Assembly (NCBI RefSeq): GCF_000519085.1
Contig: NZ_KI912577.1
Coordinates: forward strand, 1,555,331 to 1,619,330
Source: Methylobacterium sp. 10
GTDB taxonomy: Bacteria > Pseudomonadota > Alphaproteobacteria > Rhizobiales > Beijerinckiaceae
Length of the DNA stretch: 64,000 nucleotides
Direction: 5' to 3'
Position 1 is the stretch's first letter; every line of letters begins with the position of its first letter. Made by a program: the position numbers and the translations under genes. The notes below the pieces were generated by a model. It saw only the letters and a list, made by a program, of their open reading frames with translations. It was not told where the DNA came from and searched no databases. Positions 63,511 through 64,000 of the stretch are shown piece by piece.

Positions 63511-64000
63511 TCAGGCGGCGAAGGCGCCGCGCGAGCGCAGGGCCTCGATCTGGTCCGCCGAGAGGCCGAATTCCGAGAGCACGTCCTCGGTATGCTCGCC
63601 GAGAAGCGGCGCGTGCCTGCGGGCGCGCTGCGGCGTGCCCGTGAGCTTCACGGGGAAACCGATATTCGGCACCGTGCCCTCGATCGGGTGGGGAACCTCG
63701 ATGCGCATCTGCCTGTGCCGGCCATGCTCGCTCTCGAACGCCTCCGGGTAGGTGTTCATGCGGCCGGCCGGGATGCCGGCATCGAGGAGCAGAGACACCC
63801 ATTCCTCGGCGGTCCTGGTGGCAAAGCTCCGCTCCAGTTCCTCGATCAGCTCTTCGCGGTTGGCGAGCCGCGCGGGGATGTCGACGAAGCGGGCATCCTC
63901 GAACAGTTCGGCGCGATCGAGCACGTCGCAGAGCAGGCGCCAGAGCTTCTGGTTCGTGGCCCCCATGACGAAGTAGCCGTCGGAGGCACGCACCGCCTGG
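63511..64000 (-). CDS. CaiB/BaiF family CoA-transferase, C-terminal part
   Basis: Only the last ~163 residues are seen; the frame runs past the window end (QAVRASDGYFVMGATNQKLW). The C-terminal pattern DARFVDIPARLANREELIEE, WVSLLLDAGIPAGRMNTYPE and ARRHAPLLGEHTEDVLSEFG is typical of class III CoA-transferases. The catalytic Asp lies outside the window. It transfers CoA between a carboxylate and an acyl-CoA, substrate unknown. It lies about 140 bp upstream of map on the same strand. Confidence 0.9.
   Translation of the reverse strand, partial: QAVRASDGYFVMGATNQKLWRLLCDVLDRAELFEDARFVDIPARLANREELIEELERSFATRTAEEWVSLLLDAGIPAGRMNTYPEAFESEHGRHRQMRIEVPHPIEGTVPNIGFPVKLTGTPQRARRHAPLLGEHTEDVLSEFGLSADQIEALRSRGAFAA

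Overview
The window is chromosomal DNA of a GC-rich alphaproteobacterium of the Hyphomicrobiales. It looks most like Methylobacterium/Methylorubrum: an EcfG-type general stress sigma factor, a divergent Zn-ribbon gene beside ftsE-ftsX-ydcF, rhizobial-type intergenic palindromes, and integrase and IS types that I associate with Methylobacteriaceae. The genus is inferred from gene content; no rRNA is present.

Layout. 1-3162: 3' end of a very long Ig-repeat/RTX adhesin-like protein. 3307-8012: AraC regulator divergent from a TonB-dependent siderophore receptor, a PepSY membrane protein and a small membrane protein. 8134-10835: DUF4130-UdgX uracil glycosylase with its radical SAM partner. 11098-13319: recX and a membrane-anchored TAXI-type binding protein. 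13707-15953: a second RTX protein. 16337-19316: a leftward run of slyX, trhO, a tandem AprI/Inh-domain protein and a 2-hydroxyacid dehydrogenase. 19589-21004: leuC.

21109-23795 is a 2.6-kb mini-island. It is bounded by the 3' end of tRNA-Leu(CAG) and a 19-bp imperfect copy of that end. It carries a decayed integrase and a leftward two-gene cassette (a DUF4365 nuclease-like protein and an unrecognised 380-residue protein that overlap by 4 bp). This is the best candidate for an undescribed, probably defensive, system.

24119-31657: exported protein, SDR, LysR/GST/flavin-binding oxidoreductase group, psd-pssA and mscL. 31660-33559: a NepR-like small protein, a DUF1236 protein, and an EcfG-type sigma factor with a NepR-like N-terminal extension. 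33855-38587: DJ-1/PfpI protein, APC permease, MBL hydrolase, pyruvyltransferase. 38964-40895: small hypothetical genes. 40905-44462: ydcF, ftsX, ftsE and a divergent Zn-ribbon protein. 44534-49221: hpt, a CpdR-like receiver and three exported beta-propeller proteins. 49248-51739: hybrid histidine kinase with a FIST sensor (NosP/NahK-like). 52355-54193: htpG.

54294-58380 is a second, fully decayed mobile region: tRNA-Ser(CGA), an integrase with three frameshifts, and an IS5-family element split by an IS110-family insertion. 58558-62284 is a leftward MFS-fhuF-ABC exporter operon for siderophore iron. The window ends with map and the C-terminal part of a CaiB/BaiF CoA-transferase.

The genes form largely independent modules. 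Two concern siderophore iron (3.3-8.0 kb and 58.6-62.3 kb), two concern stress or signal sensing (NepR/EcfG and FIST/kinase), and two are tRNA-targeted integration sites in different states of decay.
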